Shown: positions 1-11,915, counted from the first letter of the stretch. The stretch: DNA of 64,000 nucleotides from Polytrichum commune (GCA_950295325.1 OX485805.1:23299501-23363500); one strand, 5' to 3'. A program made the numbers and translations. The notes: generated by a model not told the origin, from the sequence alone.

Positions 1-199
1 TAAACTGTGAATGATGGTAGTCAAACATGACTAAATTTGGCCAAACTGAATGTACACGCACTTCAAGTTGCCAACCTCTCCATTATCGGTTTCAGAAATG
101 GCACTTCACTATTCGGACGGAAGTCTACTACACGGGTAGAGGGTAGTTCGCGGTTTGTGGTATTTCTACCTTATATTAGGGTTATGGATGGGTTGTGGG

Positions 200-427
200 C
201 AATGATCGGGGGGAACCGACAGTTAGTTACAAATGAACCGGTTGAGTTTGAGAAATAACCGGTTGAAGCTCAAGACTGCAGGAAAATTACCAATCATTTT
301 AAAGGAATGTATAGAATATACCCCAATTTAACAAAGGAAAAACTGGAGGATGTGAACATGTAACTGGTTGGACTTGCAAACGCTAGGATCTCAACCGATT
401 ATGCCCAAAAAATCTCCCCGATCACTT
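200..427 (+). mobile_element. MITE family A (hAT-like), intact copy
   Basis: A 228-bp non-autonomous element. Its ends are imperfect inverted repeats (CAATGATCGGGGGG at the left, CTCCCCGATCACTT at the right). It is flanked by a perfect 8-bp duplication, GTTGTGGG, at 192-199 and 428-435. The 8-bp TSD and CA(A/G)TG ends point to the hAT superfamily. Several AACCGGTT palindromes lie inside, a pattern shared by all family A copies in the window. No coding capacity. Confidence 0.85.
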
Positions 428-956
428 GTTGTGGGTGAACAAGGTAATGATCAATTGTTTCTATATATTTTATTTGCCCAACCCTACTATAGACCGAGTC
501 AGACATCATTCTAAGCTTTATTCTGAGAGAGCGCATGCAAACACACACACATGCAATCAATGTGCTTGTCGCACATGCAACAAACAACACAACACACCAA
601 CCTCACGAATATTCATTGCACTAAACCGGTCATCGTAAATATCATAATCTTCACTTGTTCCAACTTTTACATGATTGAACTTGACTTGCGAGAGAGATCG
701 AACACCATGGTGGGCTTCTTGCACAAGCCTTTTCACAAGGTTTTTGCCCATCCACGTCCAAAAACCTTGAATTGAAATGCAAAAAAAATTGCAACTCGTC
801 CCAAAACCGGTAATTTCTAAACCAACCCGTCCATGGAAAGGTTAAAGGAAAAACAACCCGTCCCAAAACCGGTTTGGAAATGGAAATACCCGTCGTGCAA
901 GAGGTATAAATAAGTCTCTTGCAATGTCGGTAAAAAATTAGGAAAAAAAACAAAAA

Positions 957-1021
957 AACCGAAAGATGTCGACATGTGACTAGTTGCACTTGGAAACAAT
1001 AGGATCTTGACAAATTGTGCC
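957..1021 (+). mobile_element. MITE family A, 3'-end fragment
   Basis: About 65 bp matching the right-hand third of family A (ACCG..GATGTC..ACATGTGAC..TTGGAAACA..AGGATCTTGAC). Only the fragment remains, so no TSD can be assigned. Confidence 0.55.
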
Positions 1022-1024
1022 TTC

Positions 1025-1721
1025 AATGTTCGTCAGTTATCTATCTTTTGCTGTTGATTCTCATCTTTCCTGTACACCCCATTCTAAATTTTGTGGTTGA
1101 TGAATTAATGTATGCAGGTGAATCAAGCACTTCAAGATTGATATTTTGATTGGGTATTAGTGGTTTGATTGCATTATGCTTATATTCACATGTCATATAT
1201 GACATAATGTAACTGATATTTGTATCATTTATTTTTTTGGAAAAAAATTATCAAACAAATTGTTATTTTTAGAACCCGTCCAAAGTGAATTTGACACGTC
1301 CAAAAACCGGTTCATTTTCTAAGAACCCGTCCACTGGAAATGTTTTTTTTTTATGAACGTGTCCTTGGACATGTTAGGAACCTTGTGAAAAATCACTATG
1401 GATCATTATGGATCATTATGGATCCCTTAAAGATCATTATGGAAACTTGGCATTCCTCTTGGATCAAAAAGTGGCCATCCATGTGACAATGTGTATTAAG
1501 TAGTACAGATATATGAACTTGGCTTCTCTAAAGTATTTGAATCCCCAACATTGACTCCCTAGTGCAACACGACTCCTTCACAACTTTGAAAGTTGGACCG
1601 ACTTTCAATGACCTCTTGTTGATTTTGTTGCTTGGTTTTACCACCCATGAGAAAGAACCAACAAATCATTTACGTAAGGATAATCATCCAGGAGATGTTT
1701 GGACACAAGCGGTCCAAAACC
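1025..1721. other. Intergenic, AT-rich, no gene
   Basis: No coding signal is visible. The stretch contains dispersed 'ACCCGTCC' and 'AAAACCGGT' words and a short tandem of GGATCATTAT units near 1398-1425. Nothing else is supported. Confidence 0.5.
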
Positions 1722-1908
1722 CAGTGATTCCAAGTCAAACTGGTTACATGTTGTGATCTTTTGGTTTTTCTTTATGAATTCAGAGAATATTCCCTAGATT
1801 CCTCCAAAGTGATGGGTACTTTTCCGGACGTTTTGGACTTCAACTGGTTATTTCTCACACTCAACCTGTTCATCTGTCACGAGCGATCGGTTTTCTCCCC
1901 ATTCATTG
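1722..1908 (-). mobile_element. MITE family A, internally deleted copy
   Basis: Reverse-oriented family A copy. It starts CAGTGATT and then jumps directly to the CCAAGTC..ACTGGTTACATG segment, so the distal part of the element is deleted. It ends with TCTCCCCATTCATTG. The flanks show no clear 8-bp duplication, consistent with age or rearrangement. Confidence 0.65.
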
Positions 1909-2425
1909 AATATTTTCTTTGCTTGAAATGGGTGTCTCATGATGGATGGTACGAACCTCTATTCATTTATTATTAGTTAATATTTATTTTTAAAAAAAAT
2001 CTATCCCATCAACTGTATTCTGTGTGCAATGGTGGAGTATGATGGCTTTGGTTGGGTGTTCACTTTGTTTCCAATTTTTATAACACACAAAAGACAACCA
2101 TGATGAACGGAGACCCCTTTACGCTAGGGATAACTCTCCCGACCCGCAACTGGATTGAACTTTGCTCTTAGCGGTTTGGAAATGCCCATCTCGTGGAGAT
2201 AATGTGATCCAAAATGAGATTGCGCTTACGTATTTTGCAAGGCCGATTTTGTAACGGAAATCATGGGTGACCACATGTGATTGAAAAAGCATGCATGCAC
2301 TTATAAAGAAGAAGAAGAAGAAGAGAAGAGTAGGCATCGTCACTCATTCGTAATGTCTAGGATGCATCATGAAAAGACGTAGTGGTTTTGGATGACGGCG
2401 TGCTTTGATTACATGAGACTTGTAA

Positions 2426-2703
2426 ATAAATAAATAACCAGCGTTGGGCAATCTCACGTGGATTTGAGCATGTTGGCCCTACCATGTTCAAGAATCCTCT
2501 TGGTGCATGGCGGGGTTCATTGCCTACCTTGAGGTGGGTGGGCTCTTGGCTTTCTACCTACCTAGCTCTTTCCTTTTCTTTTCTTTTCTAGTTTATGTCG
2601 AGTAGAGAGAAGATTTCAAAGCAGGAACCGAACCCCCAACCACTCCATTTGAAAATGGGTAGCTCTCCACTATCGCCTAGTAGTTTAGGGTCATCTCGGA
2701 CCA
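2426..2703 (-). mobile_element. SINE family D, complete copy with 11-bp target duplication
   Basis: Read on the minus strand, the unit has a tRNA-like head (box A-like AGGCGATAGTGG; box B-like GGTTCGGTTCC), a body of about 200 bp and a 3' tail of TTAT repeats. It is flanked by the direct repeat GAGACTTGTAA at 2415-2425 and 2704-2714. A Pol III promoter head, simple-repeat tail and long TSD are the hallmarks of a SINE moved by LINE machinery. Two other copies lie at 3258-3918 and 47455-47655. Confidence 0.75.
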
Positions 2704-3257
2704 GAGACTTGTAACCTCAAAGGATGAAGTGTGTGTGATTTACAACGTCCCGACAACATACACCGGAGGAGTATATAATTATGATACCAAACTTTCTAGA
2801 TATTAGAACACAAATCTAAGAGAGTTGTTCATTGCTAACCCATTTTATTGCAACACCCATCCGTAGATTACATGCTTCATTCATATCCCAAACTACCTTG
2901 AATATCTTACCTACACTTATACTTTGCACTTGATCTTGTTTGATGAATTTAAATGCTTATGCGGAAATTATGTAGTCCCTAGTACACGGTGTTATTATGA
3001 TTCAACTTATACATCTTCACATGCTCTCTTTTTACATCATGTCACACAAGGTTGGCAATCCAATCGACAAGTATTCTTCCTTACCGTCTTTGCAAACATC
3101 CATATGTCATATCTACCAATATTTCTAGTCGAATGTTTGGAACATTATCTATTATAAGGTTCTAGATTATACTAATAAACTATCATGGATATACAAAGTT
3201 TAGCCAATCAAAACATAAGTTTGGACCTTTGGGGAACAACTTCACGTGATTGTGTCA

Positions 3258-3918
3258 AATAGATAAATAAATAAATAACCAATGTTAGGCAATCCGACAT
3301 GAATTTGAGTCTGTTGGCCCTACCTTGCTCAAGAATCCTCTTGATGCAGGGTGGGGTTTATTGCCTACCTTGCAATGGGTGGGCTCTTGGCTTCCTACCT
3401 ACCTAGCTAGTTTTTCTCATCAAGTAGAGAGATGCATTTCCACGGGTAGATCACTCCATTGTCAAGTTGAACAGCACGTGCGACCGAAAAAAATCTTCTT
3501 TTGGTAAGTTGCACCACCAAAATGGGTCAAAATTTTATCAAATTTTTTTCATGAGTAGATATACACAGTACCTATGACATAGGCAAAAGTGGTAACTAAA
3601 TTTGATGATTTTTTTTTCATAAAACATACCATTTCTAACTAGAATGATACAGAATTGAACTAAAACAATTACTAAAAAAATAAAGATGACTAAAAATTTC
3701 AAAAAAGTATACAAAAGATACTATCAATGGTTATGTATATGTAGAAAAAAATATCATAAATTTTAAAATTATATATGGCATGTAATATAGGGGTAGCAAA
3801 ATTTGTCCGCACCTAGTGTCAACTTGACAATGAAGTGACCTCCCCGTGTGGATTTCACAGTGAGAGTCGAACCGCCGACCTCTTCATTTGGAAATGGTAC
3901 CTCGTCATCCGATAGGTA
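3258..3918 (-). mobile_element. SINE family D, interrupted by a nested MITE
   Basis: Same SINE as 2426-2703: the body matches at 3270-3425, the TTAT tail lies at 3262-3280, and the tRNA-like head with box B-like GGTTCGACTC lies at 3860-3918. The copy is split by a 408-bp family C MITE at 3441-3848. The uninterrupted SINE at 2426-2703 acts as the pre-insertion reference and lacks the insert at the matching position. Confidence 0.75.
3441..3848 (+). mobile_element. MITE family C (hAT-like), copy 1
   Basis: A 408-bp element with imperfect terminal inverted repeats of about 45 bp (CACGGGTAGATCACTCC at the left; the right end reads in reverse complement as CACGGGGAGGTCACTTC). It is flanked by TGCATTTC/TGGATTTC, a 7/8 match. 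It inserted into SINE D. A second copy of the same length lies at 46872-47279. The interior is AT-rich and non-coding. Confidence 0.85.
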
Positions 3919-3999
3919 TATGACTGAACCTAATTGGTGGAAGAGGAGATGATGACAACTCGAGATTGGCAAAACAATAGGCCTTTAAGCCTAATCTAA

Positions 4000-5673
4000 A
4001 TTCATAATTTATAATTTTGACACAGGGTTGGTGAGCTAGTCCACGGGCCAAGTGTTAATGCATCCATGTGTTGTTTATTGCTTATTGAGCATTTTTCATT
4101 ATTTCAATTTTTGAAGTTGTTAATCATTTCCTATGACGATCTTCGTCAATGATAGATGTCATACAAGGGTTGGTGTACAGTATACGTATGTTCGTTGCAT
4201 AGAATATCCCTCTAGTGCATCTTTTTTTTTTTTTTAAAAAAAATCGCAAACATTACAGGTATTACATGGTGAAACCATTGTCAAACACCACTACACAATA
4301 TTGTATTTAACTTCTTAGGAATAACTTTACAAATTATGTCAATCCAACTTACTTCGGTTCATCCAATTTTGGTATAATTTACATCCTAACATTTTTGTGA
4401 TGAAATATTGTCATGAATGATTGAAATTTGGATGAATAATCACTTTGTAAGTGACAAAAATTATCACATTGGAAATTTAGAATGCCCAATTTGTTTTACA
4501 AGGAATGACAATATAATCTTAGGTTTACATTTAGTGTTGGTGACACACTACACAGTCGTTTTACAATCAATATTGAGCAAGACAAATAGAACTGGTGACT
4601 CTCAATTAAGCATTTAGTGTAGTTCAAAATTTAGAGTAGGAAGAAAAGGCCTCAAGCCACTATGTAGATGTCTATGGTCACTAATTTTGGCACTTAATTT
4701 TCTTTACTAGAAAAGAAGAACTATAGTACGTGAGTGTTAGTGGGATGTGACATGGAGAATTTATATACAATTTTGGTTGCAGAAATTTCAAAGTGGTTAG
4801 GACTTAGATGGCCATTACTTCTTGATGTCCCCTTAGTTTGCACTAGTTCTCCTGAGGTGGTTGTATCATGTTCCTTTTTTGCAATTGGATTTTTCAATTT
4901 GTGCCAAAAAATAAATTAAAATTCAAAATTGTTGAACCACTAACTTGACTTGTTTTGTTAGGTGTTGATAGTCTCATGTATTGAAACCTAATATTGTAGA
5001 GGGCTCTTTATTTTGGCAAGAAATAGATTTTCTCCCCTCAAGTTTTCCAAGTTTCAATCCTAGAATGGTTGAAACATCTTTTAATCCAATGTGGAAACTA
5101 CATTCCAGCACTAGTATACACGAAATAGAGCGCCCTCTTTGGTACTCACTACAATGGTCTCTAGGGTTTAATGAGATACGCTTGTGTGACAAAGGAGTAG
5201 ATATCACAAGGCCTCTCTATTCCAACAACACAAAAAATTATCGGCACTTCAAATTATGCCACATGTCATTCCTACATTGGTTGAGATCACTTAAATCACA
5301 AATGACGACTACACTCGGGCACTAGGAAAGATGAAATAAAGTGGCCTCTATGGGTGAAACAACATCATTTACACATATTCTAGCATCAATATTATAGAAA
5401 ATGTTCTCGTATTTCGAGTTGACTTATTTTGTTGTTGTTTTCAGCAACACTTTTACCTAGAATGAATGAACTCCATCAATGCTTTATTGCCTTGGGATGC
5501 ATTCCAAAGAAGGTGAAACTTTCATATAATCGTTGATGCTGAGGGCATTTATTCCCACTGCCACCAACATTTTGTTTTGTTTAGTTGTTTGTATGTGGGA
5601 AGAAAAACAATATTTATTACAACAAAGATTTGGGAAATTGTTCTAGGAGTCTCAAAGTCAAAGTTTTCAAGTT
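4000..5673. other. Intergenic, no supported gene
   Basis: AT-rich sequence. A 114-codon open stretch at 4981-5325 has no recognisable domain and overlaps an equally plausible frame on the other strand, so it is not called a gene. No strong repeat structure is visible. Confidence 0.45.
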
Positions 5674-5820
5674 CATAACATTATTCAGATCAATGACATT
5701 GTTGTGTGGGACTGACAATATTCCACATAAGAATTTCCACATTCAATTTGAATGTGAGGAATATTCCATTGAATATTATCAATCCCACATAATGCTTTTA
5801 TGAATTTGAATAATGTTATG
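5674..5820. mobile_element. Inverted-repeat element family F, short copy
   Basis: A 147-bp fold-back unit that begins CATAACATTATTCAG and ends with the near inverse, AATAATGTTATG. The sub-terminal GGGACTGACAATATT pairs with an inverted match near the right end. The same ends occur at 13688-13822, 17731-18463 and 54215-54646. Target duplication is unclear, so the superfamily is unassigned. Confidence 0.65.
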
Positions 5821-6212
5821 TTGGGACAACTAATGAAGATGATATGTTTTACTAAATTTGAATGATGCGATGGATGATATCCCTGGACAAAACACAAACA
5901 AATGTGAGAGTTCTAAATTGGAGATTGTATGCAGGAGGAGAAACTTCGGTCCCGGGAGGAGGACCGACGTGAATGAAGTGTTTGTTCATTCCACCCCTAG
6001 ACCTATGTCCACGGGACATAGGAATAGAAGTAAAGAACTACTTCCCCCTTTCGAGAGTAGACACTATAGTCACAAGTAACCAGTAACATATAGAAACCAA
6101 TACAAAAAAAGGTTAATTAATATAAGGCTTGTTTTGTGCGGAGTTTAGATGTCAGGCCATGAGCTCATTGTCGTGCGGAGAGGGTGTTTTTCACATATAA
6201 TTTTTGGTTCAG

Positions 6213-6743
6213 CTAGGGAGGGTCTTGTATTAGTGGTAGAGGTTGGTGATTTTCTAGTTTTCTTTTGTGGAGGAGGATGGACATGGCATATTGTATGGCA
6301 ATGGTATTGATGTTTTTAAATGTATTACGAATGGATGGCATAGGCAGTTTAAATTTGTCTTCAAGTAGTTTCATTGATGGGATGTGTGTTGCGGCTCTGG
6401 CGCCTGCTGTAATGACAATGAGCGGGTCAATTTTCTAGCCTCTAGCAGCAATGTTTTCTATTAGTGGTTTGTATTTGTTAGCTTTGGCTTCTAGTGTTCC
6501 TGGTGAAAATCTATCGTTACAGTATGTGAATTCAATAAATTGTATGGTAAGGTTTTGGTCAACATTTGTGGGGGGTTCATTTTGATATGATAACCCTTTA
6601 ACGCAAAGAATGTCGGGTCTGAATCGAGCGTTACAGTGGCATCTTTGGGTTCCGCATGTGCAGGGTAATAACCAATTAGGGACGGTGTTTTCTTGGGGGT
6701 TATTATTAAAGGTAGATTGTATGCCACTTCTAGAGACAATCAA
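6213..6743 (-). pseudogene. Decayed C-terminal fragment of a retroelement-like protein (putative PD-(D/E)XK-type nuclease region)
   Basis: The minus strand reads as one coherent 177-codon frame with a single internal TAG at 6435-6437, sitting where a Trp codon (TGG) would fit. Visible landmarks are a Cys-rich CTCGTQRCHC segment, then RFRPDILCVKG, then IQFIEFTYCNDRF, then KANKYKPLI, then LIVITAGARAATH, then SILLHKR near the end. The spacing of PD, E and K in the middle resembles a PD-(D/E)XK nuclease core. From memory, similar tails occur in RT-associated proteins of algae, but this is not verified. No RT domain is found upstream, where a stop lies directly before the frame. This is probably a truncated insertion. 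Confidence 0.5.
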
Positions 6744-7133
6744 AGTTCATTGACTGGATGATGGATGGCTCTCATATTGCACTTGAATGTCATCTTTGGA
6801 GCATGTTTGGTTTGAGATGTGCCAAACTACTAAAGGTGTACTCAATAATGGTATTGGTGTTGGTGGAGAATTAGTGTGAAAATAATGAACATGGGTTGCA
6901 CCAATTTTCTAGTCAAGTTGGAATTAATGTGGGTTCAAGACCCCGGGTCTTTTCCTAAGTCTTCATGAAGACTTCTGACCAACACATTGAGTGTAAATTG
7001 TTAGGTCAAAAGCAACATAAAATAAAATAGTCATCCACACCAATTCTCTACAAAAACAAGTAATGTGGCCCATGCTAAATTTAAACTATAGATTTGGCAT
7101 GGGTTGAAAGTTAACGAACGTGGCCCACACTAA

Positions 7134-7671
7134 TGCCCCCATCCCACTTGACTTTAGCTAAGCCTAAAAGTTGGTTCTAAAAACACGGCCTTCACACCAT
7201 CAACATTGTCTAATCCTGAGCCTTGTTGGCAAATGATGTGGCATGGTTTATAAGTGGAGGTTTTAAGGCCCTTACCACATGAAGCCTCAAGCACCGACCC
7301 TCCCATCGGTACCTAGACATGAGGCAAGAATGTAGGACCTTTAAAAGTGTCGCCTCCCGCCGTTGTGATTGATTGCTTTTAGTCTTAGCTATGAGGGCAC
7401 GAGAAGCTCCATTAACAAAAACCAATGGTAAGATAGATGAGTGGTAAGGCATTTGGGGATAGGACAAAAACTATCCCAACATTCATTGCTTGGTAAATAA
7501 AACAATGAACATGTGCGAAAGCTACTTAACTAAAACCTATTCGAAAATCTCCGGAGCTAGTTCTTGTAGGTGCATTGGGATAGCCATATGCCTCCGCTAT
7601 AACCGAGGGAGCTTTACCCAGTTTTTAGGAAAGACTTTGGTTATTTGGTAAAGTTGGATGGGAAGGGGGCA
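7134..7671. mobile_element. MITE family E (Tourist/PIF-Harbinger-like), copy 1
   Basis: A 538-bp element with inverted ends TGCCCCCATCCCAC and GGGAAGGGGGCA, flanked by TAA at 7131-7133 and 7672-7674. The 3-bp TAA/TTA target duplication is characteristic of PIF/Harbinger MITEs. A second copy lies at 55476-56000. Open frames inside belong to the repeat and are present in both copies, but neither shows a protein domain. Confidence 0.8.
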
Positions 7672-7674
7672 TAA

Positions 7675-9275
7675 CTCTCATAAAGAAAATTAGTGTGGGT
7701 TGCAAAAAATTACTGTGAGTAACATGACTAATTATTGGAGTAAACAGGCTTGTAGAATATCGTTATGATAAGTGAAATATTGGAGCAAGGAGACAAGCTT
7801 TTTCGCATGTGGGTGTTAACCATTATAATATAAAGTTTACTTGATAGCATCATTCTCCATGAAAACAAAACCAACTAATAGGACTTGCGCCTATCTATTC
7901 TTGAAACACATGGGAATCTCCATTGGGAGATGGGTTGTTGAACTAACGATGAGTTGAGGTGGCCACCTAAAATACTCACTTGCCAAGAGATGATCATTGA
8001 GGTCTCCGGGGTGAGCAAGGGCTAAGTATCATAGCAATGATCCTAGTTTGTCAATGATTCACAACAATGAATTATTAAAACCCTAAATCCATAAACATTT
8101 GACCTACCAACAACAAATGAAGTGCAATGTCATGAAATCACCATCAAGTTTACAACATCGTGCATTTCAATATGCTTATGAACTTGTATTGAACTTATGG
8201 AAATTTTCAAACAAGCCTCACAAAATGCTTTCTTGTTGGTCACTCTAGTAATGGACTAAACTAGCCTCATTTTTGCGGTATATGATTTGTAAGATACTTG
8301 AAGTGTTGTCCTACATTGGCGGTTTTCAAATCTAAACTTGAACATTTCATTTTATTTCAAAAAATAGACTTTGACCAAATTGAAATTTGAAATATTCTCA
8401 AAATGTTAACGTTTGTTCTAAAGACAATTTTTTAAATTATTTTATATAATATATTATTTTCCTTTAAAGCCACCTAAGCAGGCCGGTAGTTGTGTTCCTT
8501 CAGTACCCATCTCAACATATTTGTCATGCAACGTGTGTTTGTTAGGCAATATAATTACTCGTTGTGGACTAGCTAGTGGTGGCACTCTCATGGCGACCAA
8601 GGGCCGGCATAGACTACGGTGAAGAAACCCATTTGTCAGTCAAGAATTTCATACCAAGATAACGTTATTTGAGGCAATGGTTGGTGGACAAGATGGGAGA
8701 AAATTAAAAAATAAAAAAAATAAATGCCTCAATAACCAAGAGGCCAAGAGTTTTCAAAGGGCCAAGTGCCTTGTCTAAGGGTTTGAGATTGCCCAAGAAA
8801 CTTGATCTCTAGAGAACTCTCTCAACAAAAAGTGCATGTTGTCAGCCATGTCATTTATTCATCCATGTTTGAAGTTCTCCATTAGAGAAGACTTGGTCGT
8901 AGTGTAAACCTTGGCTGGTGAAGAACCCATTTCATAACCAATCATATTGCTTCATTCCCCTAAAACTTCTTGATTGGCGCACTTCTTCATCGTCATCTAA
9001 ACCGGCCCTAACTTACACCTTTTTTTAATTAATTAAATTTTTTACCCAAAGCTAGTGCAAATTGTAAGATGAAGTGGATTGAGAAATAATGTACCGGAAC
9101 TTGTTTTTGGTTGCGAGAGAACCAAGAGAATACTCCAAAACCAAGTTGGAAAGTATTTCAAACCACATGTCAAGGTATATATCCGTCCAGATACAATAAT
9201 ATAAAATGGTGTCAATTGCATTGAAAGTTCAATCCTTGACACGCCATGTACATTAGGTTGGTTTAACCCTTCAAA
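7675..9275. other. Intergenic, no supported gene
   Basis: No coding signal or defined repeat is seen. The region is AT-rich, including a strongly AT-biased patch near 8400-8465. Confidence 0.45.
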
Positions 9276-9502
9276 CAATGAACATAGAGAACCAACCGAT
9301 ACTATACATATGAACCGGTTGAGTTTGAGAAATAACCGGTTCAAATTCAAGACGTCAGGAAAATTCGTGATCCATTAGAGGAACTTACAATATATTCCTC
9401 AATTTTAAAAAAGAAAAAACTGAAGGTATCAACATGTGATCAGTTGGCAGTGGAAACACTAGGATTTTGACTGATTATGTCCAAAAATCTCTCTTGCCAC
9501 TG
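9276..9502 (+). mobile_element. MITE family A, diverged full-length copy
   Basis: About 227 bp matching family A from CAATGAACATAGAG to CTCTCTTGCCACTG, including the paired ACCGGTT motifs and the ATGTCCAAAAATCTC 3' end. The flanking 8-mers no longer match, suggesting an older insertion. Confidence 0.75.
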
Positions 9503-10208
9503 CTCCACTAGGGAGGTCCACTAATATTGGATTGCTAGGTGAGATTCACCACAAAACCAACCTTGTTGTTGGCGAGGATGTTTTGTTAGTTAAAGGTGTT
9601 GTCCCCGTTTTGTGGATCACTCCTTACACTGTCTCGTTGAACGGATAAATCCCCAATTACCCATTCTGGTTGGCCAAAGTCGGTGCTCTTCCCAAAACAT
9701 TCTTGCATCCTTCGTACACTGTTGTTGTGAATGGCCAAAGTGATACTATTTTGGTTTTTCTTTATGTTGCATATGATCAATCGCTTTGAGCATCGGGTTA
9801 CATGAGTCCATACCGTTGCACTCACTTGTTGACAACTTAAGCATGGAAAAGTAAGTGTCACCATAAATGAAGGTGTTTCTTTTGAGTCTTTAACACCTTA
9901 CATTTTAAAAGAGGAAAGAAATGCTACTACCCACCCTATGATGGTTGCCCTACCGATCGCCATCCATATCAACTTACTTTACAAGAGGGAAAACAAATCA
10001 AGATCATGTGCTACCGGAACCTCACACGATCACAACTTTAGGTAAGGGTGGCATAATGATCATGGAGCCGACCCTCCCTTTTAAAGTGTCCAAATCTAAA
10101 AGCACATAAGTCTTCAAAGGGGGTGTCTCTTTTTGTATGTTTGCTATTTGGTTGTTGTGACCGCCCACATTCTTTACATTTATGGAGCTGCCCTTTCTAC
10201 TACACTAA

Positions 10209-10742
10209 GGGCCGCTTTACACTTAGAGGCCGGGCCAATTCGTTGTGTAAGAGGCTTGAAATCCTCATTTGTGATTGGTCAAAAGGCTCAAATCGGCCCC
10301 AACCCCTTTACATCTAGAGGCCAGGCCGATTTGGTGGTATGATTTTATTAAATTAAAAAGTGTATGTTATGACACGGCCCGAGCTGGTTGAATTGGGTGC
10401 ACCCAAAATGGAAGGCCAATTCTTGGCCTAGAGGCCAATGTCATATTCCACTAAAAAAATCTTCTTAAATAAAGTATAATTTTTTAAAGTGAACTAGATC
10501 CATTGGATTATGTGGAATCTAAAGGCTCTATCTTAGATTATGTTACATCCGTTGGATTAGGCTAATTTTTTTGAATCAGCTTGGCTTCTTGGCCCGAGGG
10601 CCTTTACATATGGGAAAATTGGCCCCCGGTATAATCTTATTATAATGTGTAGTAGAGGCCGGCCTCCAACCCAAAAAAGGCTGAAATTTTGTGCAATCGG
10701 CCTCAAGGGAAATTGGCCCGGCCTCTAGGTGTAAAGCGGCCC
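10209..10742. mobile_element. MITE family G (Tourist/PIF-Harbinger-like) with 32/34 terminal inverted repeats
   Basis: A 534-bp element. The left end GGGCCGCTTTACACTTAG pairs with the right end through about 34 bp with two mismatches. It is flanked on both sides by TAA (10206-10208, 10743-10745). The interior carries further AGGCCGG/CCGGCCT inverted words. TIR sequence and TSD fit PIF/Harbinger MITEs. Overlapping short open frames at its left end are artefacts of the repeat. Confidence 0.85.
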
Positions 10743-10745
10743 TAA

Positions 10746-11854
10746 ATGCATAATATATTGTTTAGTGTGGCCCACACTATTTTACCACAGACTTGCATTG
10801 ATTGTTTTGTATATCATTACTCCGCAGTAGATTTGAGAATAAAGACTTTAAATGTTGGAATTTCACTGCTTCAGATCGAAGATGAAGTCATGATAGCGGA
10901 ACACAATCCATCTCTTTAATAATGTTACGTGCAATCACTAGGTGGCAATTATATAGGGTGTCTTATGACACTTGGTACTATATGGTAAGTCTTGAAAATC
11001 GATCTAACTAATATGGTGTATAAATTACAACATCACACTAACTACCATAGTACAAATGGCAATTTTGGCATTTAACATCATTGTTTAGTTTACATTTATT
11101 TTGATGCTAGCAAGGGATCTTAGAAACAAGTCATTATTTGAGACCAATTTCTTTGTATCTCCCTATAAGTACGGTATTCATTGTATGGTGTTCATGATTA
11201 TCGTAATCTTAATTTGTAATGCATGTTGGCTTGAACACCTTACAAGAAATGCAAAGAAGGCCAAGGCATATGGTCGAAAAGAAAACATTGCTTTAGAGTG
11301 CAGAGACTATGTAGAAATAACATGAGTGTAGAAACTATGTCAAAAAGTATGTAGAAACTTGACAAATCTTGTCGAAACTATGTAGAAACTATGTAGAAAG
11401 GGGTATTATTTGAGGCAATAGCTTACATATTATACACAAGGAGCACTAGAAGGAAACATGGTTCTTTCGAACACAAAAAGGACAGTGTTTTAACACTATT
11501 AAGTGACCAACACACATGTCATTGAATTTGCAGCCAGTGTAGACAAGCTGTCATCTTGGACCTGTGCTATTTTTTAACACATGAGTGTCAGAAATGTCTC
11601 GTGGTTTAAGACCTTTGACTGCGACAGTAATTAATGATTTTGACGGCCGTGGTAATTAATGATCTTGATCGCCGTGATAATTTATGATTATGGGAGAATT
11701 CCAGAGATACGTTAATGTATAATATATCTCCTTAAAAGAGATATCCATTAGTAATTTCGCTCCTCACATCCCGAGCCTAGGGATCTACAAGCACCTACTC
11801 CCAAGTGCCTAACCACCTACCTACCAAGTTAAGCTAAGCCAAGAGTGGGAGCCA
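10746..11854. other. Intergenic; short local tandem of CTATGTAGAAA units
   Basis: No gene. Around 11300-11400 the word 'aactatgtagaaa' recurs several times as a degenerate local tandem. The remainder is unstructured AT-rich sequence. Confidence 0.45.
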
Positions 11855-11915
11855 AGGGGGTTTGATCCTTGGACCTTTTGGCTCCCGCGTAGAGCCCTTA
11901 GCCACTAAGCCAACA
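11855..11915 (-). repeat. tRNA-derived SINE-like Pol III promoter head
   Basis: The minus strand has TGGCTTAGTGG (11912-11902), a perfect A-box, followed 45 bp later by GATCAAACC (11867-11859), a perfect match to the B-box consensus GWTCRANNC. No tRNA cloverleaf with a proper acceptor stem is evident, so a SINE or tRNA pseudogene head is more likely than a functional tRNA. Confidence 0.5.

Noticed and set aside
4981-5325. 114-codon frame
   Set aside because: No motif; the opposite strand is also open over most of its length; no splice-consistent extension.
11855-11915. Functional tRNA gene
   Set aside because: Good A- and B-boxes but no acceptor stem or anticodon arm that closes; better explained as a SINE head.
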